From an uncultured Nitrospira sp. (GTDB taxonomy: Bacteria; Nitrospirota; Nitrospiria; Nitrospirales; UBA8639), in assembly GCA_902500695.1 (NCBI GenBank), contig CABVRQ010000022.1, positions 9,793 through 50,931 of the forward strand: a stretch of DNA of 41,139 nt, written 5' to 3'. The notes under the pieces were generated by a model. That model did not search any database and was not told the DNA's origin. It saw only the letters and a program-made list of their open reading frames with translations. Shown here in pieces: positions 34,254 through 41,139 of this stretch. The position numbers and the translations under genes are program-made. How positions within the stretch are numbered: position 1 is the first letter of the stretch; every line of letters begins with the position of its first letter.

Positions 34254-34691
34254 TCAGTTCGTCGTGGAAAGAGAAGGGACATGAATACCAGGATTGGTTC
34301 CTGTCCTGGATCCGGATGAACGACCCCGGTCAGTCTGTAAGTGTTCTCCCGCAATTCGGATTGCGCCCATAACCCGATTGACAGCCAGAGGACGACCGGC
34401 CGTTTGAATAGCACCAAATCGGGATATCTCAGGGTCAAGTGGGGCAGAAGATGGACCTCCCAACACAATGGTTTGTCCTTTATACCCTTGGGATTTCAAA
34501 TCCTTCAAAATTTCCAGCGCATCGATATGAGGACAATTACCATCCAGGATGATGATATCCGGAGAAGTCTGCCGAAGGCGGATCAACAATTCTTCAGTTT
34601 GTGAAATTCCTAGCGCACTTTTTCCCATTTTACGCAGTCGCCCTGTCATCATTACTGAAAATTTTTGATTCTCTGTCACAAGATAAATCAT
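34254..34691 (-). CDS. degenerate response-regulator receiver domain protein
   Basis: 145 aa. The CheY-like fold is recognisable: MIYLVTENQKFS (strand 1), SPDIIILDGNCPHIDALEIL (phosphorylatable Asp50 on strand 3), TIVLGGPSSAP (strand 4) and IQTAGRPLAVNRVMGAI (strand 5). Asp50 is kept, but the acidic pair that binds Mg is Glu7-Asn8, the switch Thr/Ser is Gly78, and the conserved Lys is Arg100. Normal phosphorylation is therefore doubtful, and it is best seen as an atypical or pseudo-receiver. There is no output domain, only a Ser/Thr-rich tail. No histidine kinase is in this window. Confidence 0.72.
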   Translation of the reverse strand: MIYLVTENQKFSVMMTGRLRKMGKSALGISQTEELLIRLRQTSPDIIILDGNCPHIDALEILKDLKSQGYKGQTIVLGGPSSAPLDPEISRFGAIQTAGRPLAVNRVMGAIRIAGEHLQTDRGRSSGSRTGTNPGIHVPSLSTTN

Positions 34692-34990
34692 TTGTGCCTC
34701 CTCCTTGACAGAATAAACCTGGTGATTTTTAGCGGAATTCGGTGGAATCGGCCACTATCAAAAACCCTTGACTCTGCAAGTTAATATTCCTTCCGTGCTC
34801 TATATGCCTGGGGACCGGGAAAATGCTTTAAGAATGACGAGTGGACTAAGTCCTGATAGACCGCCCTATTTCATCTATGTTAGAGAGTGAGTTAGGCCTT
34901 TATATTTAAGGAAGTACCCCGCCTTCCTAAGGGGATCTCATTAAGATTGCCGGAATGAACCAGCCGACAGAAAACAGCATGGAGGTCTAT
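34692..34990. other. divergent intergenic region
   Basis: It separates the receiver gene (minus) from the PRC-barrel gene (plus). I saw no convincing promoter or operator; an imperfect AGGAAG/CTTCCT hairpin near 34910-34930 is too weak to call. Confidence 0.35.
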
Positions 34991-35434
34991 ATGCCAGTTT
35001 CGCTTTTAGTTATTTTTTTTGGTTCCATCCTGCTCGTGACACCCTTATCCCAAGCTTTAGCGACAAATTTAAACCAGGATTCCTACAAAGTCAGCGAACT
35101 GGTTGGGAAATCCGTCAAGAATCTGCAAGGCGAAGACATTGGGCAGATTGAAGAACTGGTAATAGGGAGCAACGGAGAAGTCGGATATGCCGTTTTATCC
35201 TTTGGAGGATTTTTAGGTATGGGGGATAAGCTTTTTGCTGTGCCCTGGGCCTCGCTTGCACATCAACCGGATCGCGAGTATTTGACTCTGGATATTCAGC
35301 CCAAAAATCTTGAAAAGGCTCCAGGATTCAATAAGAATGAATGGCCCGACATGAAGGAAGAAAAGTGGAAATTGCTGATATGGGAATTCTACTCCAAGCC
35401 CGATCAATCTCCTCAGAATCCCAATGCCCGGTAA
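34991..35434 (+). CDS. secreted PRC-barrel domain protein
   Basis: 147 aa. The start at 34991 is chosen because GGAGG lies five bases before it; upstream ATGs at 34955 and 34979 lack one. Residues 1-25 form a signal peptide (SLLVIFFGSILLVTPLSQAL). The PRC-barrel at about 30-105 reads KVSELVGKSVKNLQGEDIGQ, IEELVIGSNGEVGYAVLSFG and KLFAVPWASLAH, the same pattern as the gene at 3684. The tail contains FNKNEWPDMKEEKW and is probably disordered. Periplasmic location and a stress function are inferred from family and context. Confidence 0.85.
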   Translation: MPVSLLVIFFGSILLVTPLSQALATNLNQDSYKVSELVGKSVKNLQGEDIGQIEELVIGSNGEVGYAVLSFGGFLGMGDKLFAVPWASLAHQPDREYLTLDIQPKNLEKAPGFNKNEWPDMKEEKWKLLIWEFYSKPDQSPQNPNAR

Positions 35435-35703
35435 CCCCTGTGGTAGATATGGTCCAGACAGACTGAACGGGCATGGGCAATGAATAAAGAGGCGTAGAGG
35501 TCTCCAAGGTGATAAAGTGCGCTTCATCGAAGCCTGCAACCTGGACCACAACACGGTTCGTCCCTCCATGGAAAGGAACTAGGTCTTCTCTATGAAGGTT
35601 AAAAGAATTGTCCGGTGTTAGCTATGTTCCCAAGTAGCGTAGAGTGCGAATACGTACATGTTGCCCTGTTAACCATTCTGTCAACGTTCACAGGAGAGAA
35701 TAA

Positions 35704-36171
35704 ATGAAATCCAATGCTGTCTTGATGCCTTTGATCTATTTCACGTTACTGGTTTCCGGGGTTCATGCTGAAGAAATTGGAAGCGTGGATACCAAATTCA
35801 ATTTTTTGGGCCCAGATCACAAAATTGTGATTGAAGCGTTTGATGATCCAAAGATTGAAGGAGTCACCTGCCACCTGAGTCGAGCGAAGACAGGGGGATT
35901 GAAGGGCATGGTTGGTGTCGCTGAGGACACTTCAGATGCCTCAATTGCCTGCCGCCAGGTCGGCCCCATTCGCATTGTCGCCGAGCTTGAAGAAGGGGAA
36001 AAAGTGTTTCATGAGAGTCGTTCATTAATCTTTAAAAAATTGCAGGTGGTTCGATTTTTTGACAAGAAACGTCAGACATTCATTTATCTGGTATATAGCG
36101 ATAAAGTGATCGAAGGGTCACCCAAAAATTCTATCTCGACGGTGCCGATCAGGCCTTGGGCGAGCCCATAA
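35704..36171 (+). CDS. creA: CreA family protein
   Basis: 155 aa. A GGAGAG-type site precedes the ATG. The signal peptide covers about residues 1-22 (IYFTLLVSGVHAEEIG), so the protein is exported. The CreA signature GVTCHLSRAKTGGLKGMVGV and EDTSDASIACRQVGPI is intact, including both cysteines. CreA is a small periplasmic protein named for a catabolite-regulation operon in E. coli, but its molecular function is not known. It stands alone here, with about 500 bases of non-coding DNA downstream. Confidence 0.9.
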   Translation: MKSNAVLMPLIYFTLLVSGVHAEEIGSVDTKFNFLGPDHKIVIEAFDDPKIEGVTCHLSRAKTGGLKGMVGVAEDTSDASIACRQVGPIRIVAELEEGEKVFHESRSLIFKKLQVVRFFDKKRQTFIYLVYSDKVIEGSPKNSISTVPIRPWASP

Positions 36172-36675
36172 CAACGAGGGTTAAACTAGAGATACTGCGG
36201 TCGAACCTTAAGGCTTCATCCGTCGTGTTCTGAATCGACTGTCATCAGCATGAAAAGGACCACAACGTGCTTTGATCCCAAAATACCTCATCCCCGACAA
36301 AAGGTTAATGCCGGATTTACGAGGTTCGTTCTCTACGATTCCCACCACCACGCCGGAATCGGCAATCGTGGATTTACCATCCCGTTTTAAATTTCCCGTC
36401 TGTTTGTTCCCCCCTGGTAGTTAACAGTAAAAATAAACCCAGGGTTTTGATGGGTTTCCCAATTTGAATTCTTGTCCTACAGTGGATGGGATAGGGATGA
36501 AAAGAAAGAAAATTGAACGGTGCCATGTGTCCCACGCGATTGATTCTAGGGGAAGCTCAACGAATCAACTTTGATGCATCAGAATTTTGGGATTCTATCT
36601 TCAAATCCTCATCATCAATAAGACCAGGCAACCGTACAGTGAAACTCTATTTATTTCCAATAAGGGGACAATCTC
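36172..36675. other. intergenic region, no gene seen
   Basis: A plus-strand frame from 36513 is open but has no ribosome binding site and runs into the next gene in another frame. No hairpin terminator for creA is evident. Confidence 0.45.
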
Positions 36676-37095
36676 ATGAAACGATACACAGGAAAGCCAC
36701 GCTCAGCTTCTATGCGAATCCTTTGGATAGCGCCACTATTATTGTCCGGAGTTGTCGCGTGCCAGGAAGAACATGAACCCGTTAATACACCACCTGTTCA
36801 ATCGAATAATCTTCCGGGAGTCGTCCCGATTCAACCACCTACTGAATCCAATATGCCGACCGTTTCACAAGAGGAGGTTCCCACAACGGGAACCCCAAGA
36901 AACATTTCAGGTGAAGTGATATCGATTGAAGGCAAAAACTATGTCATTCAGGACCAGGAAGGGAAGAAAATTCACGTTGAAGCGAACTCGATGACCCTGA
37001 TCGATGAATCAATCGGTGTTGGGGATAAGGCGGAAATTCGTTATTCGGCAGACAATCAACCCATAACAATCCGAAAGATGCCAAAAGTTTCATAG
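36676..37095 (+). CDS. lipoprotein with DUF5666-like beta domain
   Basis: 139 aa after AAGGGGACAATCTC. The N-terminal signal ends in the lipobox GVVAC (Cys29), so the protein is probably lipid-anchored. A Pro/Thr-rich linker with NTPPVQSNNLPGVVPIQPP leads to a beta-rich unit: ISGEVISIEGKNYVIQDQEG, KKIHVEANSMTLID, IGVGDKAEIRYSADNQPITI. This resembles the OB-like unit of the secreted protein at 24671 and of the PRC protein's C-terminus. Function unknown. A strong 13-bp hairpin lies between it and the converging CsbD gene. Confidence 0.72.
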   Translation: MKRYTGKPRSASMRILWIAPLLLSGVVACQEEHEPVNTPPVQSNNLPGVVPIQPPTESNMPTVSQEEVPTTGTPRNISGEVISIEGKNYVIQDQEGKKIHVEANSMTLIDESIGVGDKAEIRYSADNQPITIRKMPKVS

Positions 37096-37213
37096 GAGAA
37101 ATTGTACGTGACAAATTCCAGCCCGGGTAGGCATCGGGGATAGGAATGAATAAACCGGTATTACTTTTGAATCCACCCCACTCACTGGTGAGGTGAAAGT
37201 TGACTAATATCGT

Positions 37214-37246
37214 CGGCGAAATGGGAGGGGTTATCCCATTTCGCCG
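37214..37246. terminator. bidirectional hairpin between converging genes
   Basis: A perfect 13-bp stem, CGGCGAAATGGGA (37214-37226) with TCCCATTTCGCCG (37234-37246), loop of 7 bases. It lies between the lipoprotein gene (plus) and the CsbD gene (minus). U-tracts on both sides are weak, so efficiency is uncertain. Confidence 0.65.
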
Positions 37247-37283
37247 GATTTAAGTGAGTGAAGGCAGCAATAAACCTTCTGTC

Positions 37284-37658
37284 TTAGTGTTTCTGCTCCT
37301 TGGCATCATAAGGATGTTTTTCCATCCATTCATCGACCCATGCTTTGACTTCCTCTTTCCGATCTCCATAACGCTCTTGAAGTTTGCCTTCAAACTGTTG
37401 AGATTTCCCCTGAATGACCATCAGATCGTCGTCAGTAAAATCCCCCCATTGTTCTTTAAGAGCACCCTTCATTTGCTCCCAATTCCCTTCAAACTGATCT
37501 TCGTTATACACTTGATGAATATAATTAGTCTGCTGATCCTGGTTCTCATAAGAAGAATAGGTCAACCCATTTGAAGCCCAAACAGGAGCACTGAGAATCA
37601 AGACAGCCGCAAATGCCGCGGGCCCTGTCATGGACGATCTATGCCAAGAGACTTTCAT
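37284..37658 (-). CDS. secreted CsbD-family stress protein
   Basis: 124 aa from the ATG at 37658, four bases after AGGAGG; the frame open upstream has no such signal. Residues 1-29 are a signal peptide (GPAAFAAVLILSAPVWAS). The CsbD unit (about 55-115) reads DQFEGNWEQMKGALKEQWGD, FTDDDLMVIQGKSQQFEGKL and QERYGDRKEEVKAWVDEW. CsbD is a small, water-loving, stress-induced family of unknown mechanism; most members are cytoplasmic, so an exported version is less common. The gene lies directly downstream of a cytoplasmic CsbD gene on the same strand. Confidence 0.85.
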   Translation of the reverse strand: MKVSWHRSSMTGPAAFAAVLILSAPVWASNGLTYSSYENQDQQTNYIHQVYNEDQFEGNWEQMKGALKEQWGDFTDDDLMVIQGKSQQFEGKLQERYGDRKEEVKAWVDEWMEKHPYDAKEQKH

Positions 37659-37747
37659 GAAACCTCCTATGGTTAAAATTTTAATCGGAGTGGAATTCAT
37701 TAATTGAAGATTGGCATTTTGGAGAGATGATCTCGCCATTGATCCCT

Positions 37748-37783
37748 CCCAGAAGACGGCAGCAACCTCTGCCGTCTCCTGGG
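37748..37783. terminator. hairpin between the two CsbD genes
   Basis: CCCAG-AAGACGGCAG pairs with CTGCCGTCT-CCTGGG, giving a long GC-rich stem with one mismatch (inner arms 37754-37762 and 37769-37777). There is no following U-tract, so it may be a transcript-stabilising or attenuating structure rather than a true terminator. Confidence 0.5.
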
Positions 37784-37823
37784 GACATCAATTCAACAAG
37801 TCCACACTCCGGTTGCCTAGCCG

Positions 37824-38033
37824 TTATCGAACCGGTTTGTTTTTGTTCTGCCAATCCTCAGTCCATTTATTTAATTCTTCTTTTTGATCTCCATATAATT
37901 CTTGGGCCCTTCCCTTAAATTTATCGTAATCTCCTTCGATTTGGGTTAATTCATCGTCCGTAAACTTTCCCCACTTTTTTTTCACTTCACCTTTAAACTG
38001 GTTCCAATTTCCTTTGAATTGATCTTTATTCAT
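37824..38033 (-). CDS. CsbD-family stress protein
   Basis: 69 aa from the ATG at 38033, seven bases after AAGGAG. Nearly the whole protein is the CsbD unit: MNKDQFKGNWNQFKGEVKKK, WGKFTDDELTQIEGDYDKFK, GRAQELYGDQKEELNKWTED. There is no signal peptide, so it is cytoplasmic. CsbD in Bacillus is induced by the general stress sigma factor, and in many bacteria the family is abundant under osmotic or nutrient stress; the mechanism is not known. It shares the DQFxGNWxQxKG core with the exported copy downstream. Confidence 0.92.
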   Translation of the reverse strand: MNKDQFKGNWNQFKGEVKKKWGKFTDDELTQIEGDYDKFKGRAQELYGDQKEELNKWTEDWQNKNKPVR

Positions 38034-38598
38034 GGCGTTCTCCTTGAGATGTTGTGTGAACATTAAAATTTTTCAAATTGTCTCTAAAGCCAACTTCTCG
38101 TATTTTCCCTTCTTCCACCTCCTTTTGATGACATTTTTTAAAAACGCAAACTGCACCATACCTTGACCATCGTAACCATATGGTCTTCGTCCTGATTTTT
38201 CATCATATAAATTTTCATCCTTGGGTGGCATCGCTCCCATCAAACAAACCGACATGCTCCTTCTTCTAACGCAATCCATCTCAACCCACAGTACGTTCTC
38301 TCACCACCATGAAGCCCTAAACCATACGGCCTGTCCTGTGGGTGAAATACTTAATCATTAAAGTGCCATACTCTGTATTCATTATTATCCAGACAATCCT
38401 CGTTCACCAACGGATAAATTGGTTTTCCTCCCACTCTTTTTTATCCAAACAATTCTCTTTAAACCCAATACAGAGGGCATGCCTGTTCGATTCCGAATGT
38501 TGGTCTGGTAATGTGGGAGGTATCCCGGACAAATTCTCAAGCAGGATTGAATCAGTTTGGTGGACTTTGGAAGGGGAAAGAATGGACCGAAAGAAGAA
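38034..38598. other. intergenic region, one doubtful small ORF
   Basis: A minus-strand frame 38255-38073 could encode about 60 aa (it contains PPKDENLYDEKSGRRPYGYD), but its AAGGAG lies only one base from the ATG and no family is recognised. Otherwise I see no gene. Confidence 0.35.
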
Positions 38599-38634
38599 GG
38601 CGGAATCCCCAATCTCGGCATAAGGAATTCCGCC
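38599..38634 (-). terminator. probable terminator of the small lipoprotein gene
   Basis: GGCGGAAT (38599-38606) pairs with ATTCCGCC (38627-38634). Read on the minus strand, the hairpin lies about 20 bases after the lipoprotein stop and is followed by TTCTTCTTTC. Confidence 0.55.
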
Positions 38635-38654
38635 ATACTTAGGGACACCGAAGG

Positions 38655-38786
38655 TTAATCCGCTGCTTTTTCAATTTCCTCCCCGGCTTTTTGTACATCC
38701 TCGCCGGCCCCTTCCATAGTATTACACCCGGTCACCGCCAACAATGCGATCAAAATCACTCCCCACACACAATGTTTAACGTTCAT
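38655..38786 (-). CDS. entericidin-like small lipoprotein
   Basis: 43 aa from the ATG at 38786, with AAAGGAGGTGGAAA before it. The lipoprotein signal ends in LLAVTGC (lipobox, Cys21), followed by NTMEGAGEDVQKAGEEIEKA. This is the entericidin EcnA/EcnB pattern of a short lipidated peptide with a GAGEDVxKAGxxI tail. Known relatives are induced by stress or stationary phase; their action in non-enterobacteria is unclear. The second copy at 25550-25732 has a longer tail. Confidence 0.85.
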   Translation of the reverse strand: MNVKHCVWGVILIALLAVTGCNTMEGAGEDVQKAGEEIEKAAD

Positions 38787-38955
38787 TTTCCACCTCCTTT
38801 GTGTTTTAAAAACCCCGGATACCATATTCATTGAACAGCGGGGATGAGAATCATTCATCGTCCCATCAAAATTCCCAGCCTCCTATAGCATGCCAGATCC
38901 AACTCGCTTGAATGTTACACAGAAGAATTTCGTACCCTGGTTTTAATTAACCGGC

Positions 38956-40689
38956 TTATTGATTCTTTCCAATTTTTTTTAAACTTTCGAATGTCGGTTT
39001 CATGGCCTCAATAAACGCATTTCTGAAGAGATTCCATATAAGTTCCCATGTCCCTATCTTAATGTTTTTTAAATTACCGGTAATTTCTGTTTTCGTCCCC
39101 ACCTGATCCCTTGGAGTATTTTCCAATATCGCAGCAACAGCACCGACAACACCCTCATAAAATTGTTGAAAAATATTATCGGTTTTGTCCTGAGAGAGAT
39201 CGAAAATTTCAGGTTTCTCAAAAAAGGGCTTAATATAACCCTGAACACGGCCCTTATCAGTATGTAATTCGGAAACCAAAGAAAATTCCCCGTTCTTAAC
39301 ATCCAAACCTCCATAGGCTTTAAATACATCGTTCAAAGATGTCATATCTGTTTTTTCAATTTTCATTTTTACATCAAAATCCGGATGTTGGACTTCCGGC
39401 CTGAATCCCCCTTCGATTGAGGTTTTCCCCTTTCCCATAAATTTCCCAGAAAACTTCAAATCCCCTTTCTGAGTTATTTTTGGAGCGCCCACCCCGGTTA
39501 TCTGGAGATCCACCTGGTTAAAAAATATCTTATACGGGGGATTCGTGGTTTGGTTCTTATATCCAAATTCGCCATTTTTTACGGATGCCGATTCCACCAA
39601 AACCTTGAACGGATCTTGGGATTTCTTTGATTCATCCTCTTCTCCTGGCTTGGAATCCTGCTTAGCTTTTTGTGCTTTCTTTTGAAATTGTTTCTGCACA
39701 TAATTAATTTGTGGATTGTCAATTTCTAACTTCGCAATTTGAACGATGTTTATCCAAGGGGCATATTCGACATGTCCCCGCCCGTTCAACGTTCCGGAAT
39801 GAATTTCCACATTGAGAAGGGAGGCTAAAGGAATAAACGGTTTGAGTTGAACATTGCTCACATCAAAATCCACGGATACTCCCGGGAACGGCCTGGCCAA
39901 AAAATTAGCTTTCCCCGAGATACTCACCAATCCGGATTTATTGATGGATCCTTCCAAATGAATGTTTGATGGATACTCCCCATCAGGAGAGCGGATATTC
40001 TGTATATTTCCCACGTTCAATTGGAGATTTGTTAGTTCAAAGGGAGGTGCATCGGGTTGTTCCCGATAAGAAATGACACTATCTTCAATTCGAAAGGTAT
40101 TAATGGTGACGGGGTACAAGGCATATAAGGCCTCTTGCCAACCTTTGTCTTCTACGTTTGTTTTATCCTTCACCTCTTTTTCGGCCTGGGTCAAAAGAAA
40201 AACGACTTGAGCATTTTTAATGACGTGATCACTGACAATTCCCATTTTTAATAATTCTGTCCACTGTATACTGGCATTCCAGGATGGGATGATGAGAAGA
40301 GGTGGGTCAGGATTGGCTTCTTGTTTTAACGTTAAATTTTTAAAGTCAATCGAGAAATTCAACGGATGAAAATTCACGGCCTCTAATTTCACCGTATACC
40401 CTTCGAGGTTGTTATTGAGGCTGGTTTCGATATACTCCCGCAACGGTTCATCAACAAAAAATGAAGCTAAACACACCAATAGAATGGCAAATGCCAGCAT
40501 CCCCGAGGTGAGGACGAGGGCACGAAACATCCAGGATTTTTTTTGCTGAGATACCGTTTTCAATTCCCGCCGTGGTTGTCCACTCCCTGATAGAACCTTC
40601 AAAGTGAGAAAACTTTTTAGTCTATTTTTTGTTAATCCTGCTTTAAGGGAGATTTTCTGCCTTTTCCGCACCTCGGAAAATTTCCCCAT
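38956..40689 (-). CDS. DUF748/AsmA-like envelope protein
   Basis: 577 aa. A basic N-terminal stretch (about 1-50) precedes one membrane anchor at about 54-75 (FRALVLTSGMLAFAILLVCL). The large remainder is periplasmic beta-rich sequence with DUF748 landmarks: LNFSIDFKNLTLKQEANPDP, INTFRIEDSVISYREQPDAP, VEIHSGTLNGRGHVEYAPW and FKAYGGLDVKNGEFSLVSEL. DUF748 proteins are AsmA/TamB-like bridge proteins thought to act in outer-membrane lipid handling. The C-terminal part has NLKNIKIGTWELIWNLFRNA. The start at 40689 is not supported by a ribosome binding site; the ATG at residue 54 would still keep the anchor. Confidence 0.85.
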   Translation of the reverse strand: MGKFSEVRKRQKISLKAGLTKNRLKSFLTLKVLSGSGQPRRELKTVSQQKKSWMFRALVLTSGMLAFAILLVCLASFFVDEPLREYIETSLNNNLEGYTVKLEAVNFHPLNFSIDFKNLTLKQEANPDPPLLIIPSWNASIQWTELLKMGIVSDHVIKNAQVVFLLTQAEKEVKDKTNVEDKGWQEALYALYPVTINTFRIEDSVISYREQPDAPPFELTNLQLNVGNIQNIRSPDGEYPSNIHLEGSINKSGLVSISGKANFLARPFPGVSVDFDVSNVQLKPFIPLASLLNVEIHSGTLNGRGHVEYAPWINIVQIAKLEIDNPQINYVQKQFQKKAQKAKQDSKPGEEDESKKSQDPFKVLVESASVKNGEFGYKNQTTNPPYKIFFNQVDLQITGVGAPKITQKGDLKFSGKFMGKGKTSIEGGFRPEVQHPDFDVKMKIEKTDMTSLNDVFKAYGGLDVKNGEFSLVSELHTDKGRVQGYIKPFFEKPEIFDLSQDKTDNIFQQFYEGVVGAVAAILENTPRDQVGTKTEITGNLKNIKIGTWELIWNLFRNAFIEAMKPTFESLKKIGKNQ

Positions 40690-40728
40690 GCGCCAAGGCC
40701 GGGTCTGTAGAGACCATGATGGCTTGAA

Positions 40729-41040
40729 CTATTGACGTTGAACTGTCAGATCATTATCAACCCTATTGACGCCTTTTACTTGCTTTGCCAAACGAGCGGC
40801 TTCGGCTTTATCGGCATTGGTTTTGGCTACTCCCGTAAGATGAACGACGCCCTTCACGGTTTCCACCTCTATTCTTGACAATGAAGAAGTCTGTTGATTG
40901 GCGAGTTTGGTTTTCACGCTTGCTGTAACAGTGGCATCATCAACGTATTCTCCTGTTGTTTGGCCTGTCGTAGACTGGCACCCGGCTAACAATCCCATCA
41001 CCACCGCGATAGTTAAAAAAGTTTGAATTGGCTTCAACAT
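40729..41040 (-). CDS. BON-domain lipoprotein
   Basis: 103 aa, with AAGGGGAGG upstream of the ATG. The signal ends in the lipobox LLAGC (Cys21), and the rest is a BON domain: DDATVTASVKTKLANQQTSS, IEVETVKGVVHLTGVAKTNA, EAARLAKQVKGVNRVDNDLT. BON domains (as in OsmY and Kbp) bind phospholipid surfaces or help keep envelope integrity under osmotic stress. It is next to the DUF748 gene on the same strand (39-base gap), so a joint envelope role is plausible. Confidence 0.9.
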   Translation of the reverse strand: MLKPIQTFLTIAVVMGLLAGCQSTTGQTTGEYVDDATVTASVKTKLANQQTSSLSRIEVETVKGVVHLTGVAKTNADKAEAARLAKQVKGVNRVDNDLTVQRQ

Positions 41041-41139
41041 CGCTTGCCTCCCCTTCTAGTTGTGTAGTTGCAATCAAAAGAAAATTTTAAAGCCAGTTTT
41101 TTACCAACCGTGAAATTTTCCTTATCCTAATGGATGGGA

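Noticed and set aside
38073..38255. Minus-strand ORF of about 60 codons between CsbD and the lipoprotein
   Set aside because: AAGGAG is one base from the ATG and there is no family match; kept only as a note in the region entry.

Overview
The window reads as a chromosomal segment of an environmental Gram-negative bacterium. The mix of families (many PRC-barrel, CsbD, BON and entericidin-like stress proteins, a short-Q-loop cytochrome bd oxidase, KatE plus AhpC, Ku/LigD) and the moderate GC content fit a Nitrospirota member, possibly Nitrospira-like. That assignment is inferred from gene content; no rRNA or other marker gene is present. I saw no tRNA, rRNA, CRISPR array, intact insertion sequence or prophage.

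Left part (1-5.9 kb): a DUF2892 gene sits upstream of a decayed MBL-fold/double-rhodanese pseudogene. Next come a small secreted protein, a short PRC-barrel-like fragment beside a full-length PRC-barrel protein that ends in a strong terminator, and a Gfo/Idh/MocA oxidoreductase. From 5.9 to 10.9 kb there is a 59-codon ORF overlapping a gene for a sensory-rhodopsin-transducer (ASRT) family protein. It is followed by a PoxB-like ThDP enzyme, a two-helix membrane protein, two tandem DUF2238 membrane proteins and a four-cysteine small protein.

Middle (11-25.4 kb): VOC-family remnants, then a divergent ahpC/katE pair whose shared intergenic region carries inverted repeats. A 31-aa membrane peptide with its own terminator follows. 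After it comes an envelope cassette (DUF883-like, phage-holin-superfamily, DUF3618, YihY/BrkB), a KGDKSKYT-type basic protein, and the Ku-LigD end-joining pair encoded without any gap. An isochorismatase-family pseudogene, a ferritin-like protein, a DUF1328 peptide, a secreted beta-rich protein and a 51-aa bacterial metallothionein complete this part.

Right part (25.5-41.1 kb): an entericidin-like lipoprotein, a double PRC-barrel protein, DUF2254 and AI-2E/PerM membrane proteins, a cyclase-family protein with an altered metal motif, an FMN reductase, cydAB, a coiled-coil protein with a degenerate receiver protein, another PRC-barrel protein, CreA, a lipoprotein, two CsbD proteins, a second entericidin-like lipoprotein, a DUF748/AsmA-like protein and a BON-domain lipoprotein.

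Taken together the window looks like a stress-adaptation region: peroxide removal (AhpC, KatE), metal and iron storage (metallothionein, ferritin-like), double-strand break repair (Ku/LigD), envelope maintenance (BON, CsbD, PRC-barrel, holin/DUF3618/YihY, DUF748) and low-oxygen respiration (CydAB). Several families occur as pairs, and three loci are visibly decaying, so the region appears to turn over genes quickly.
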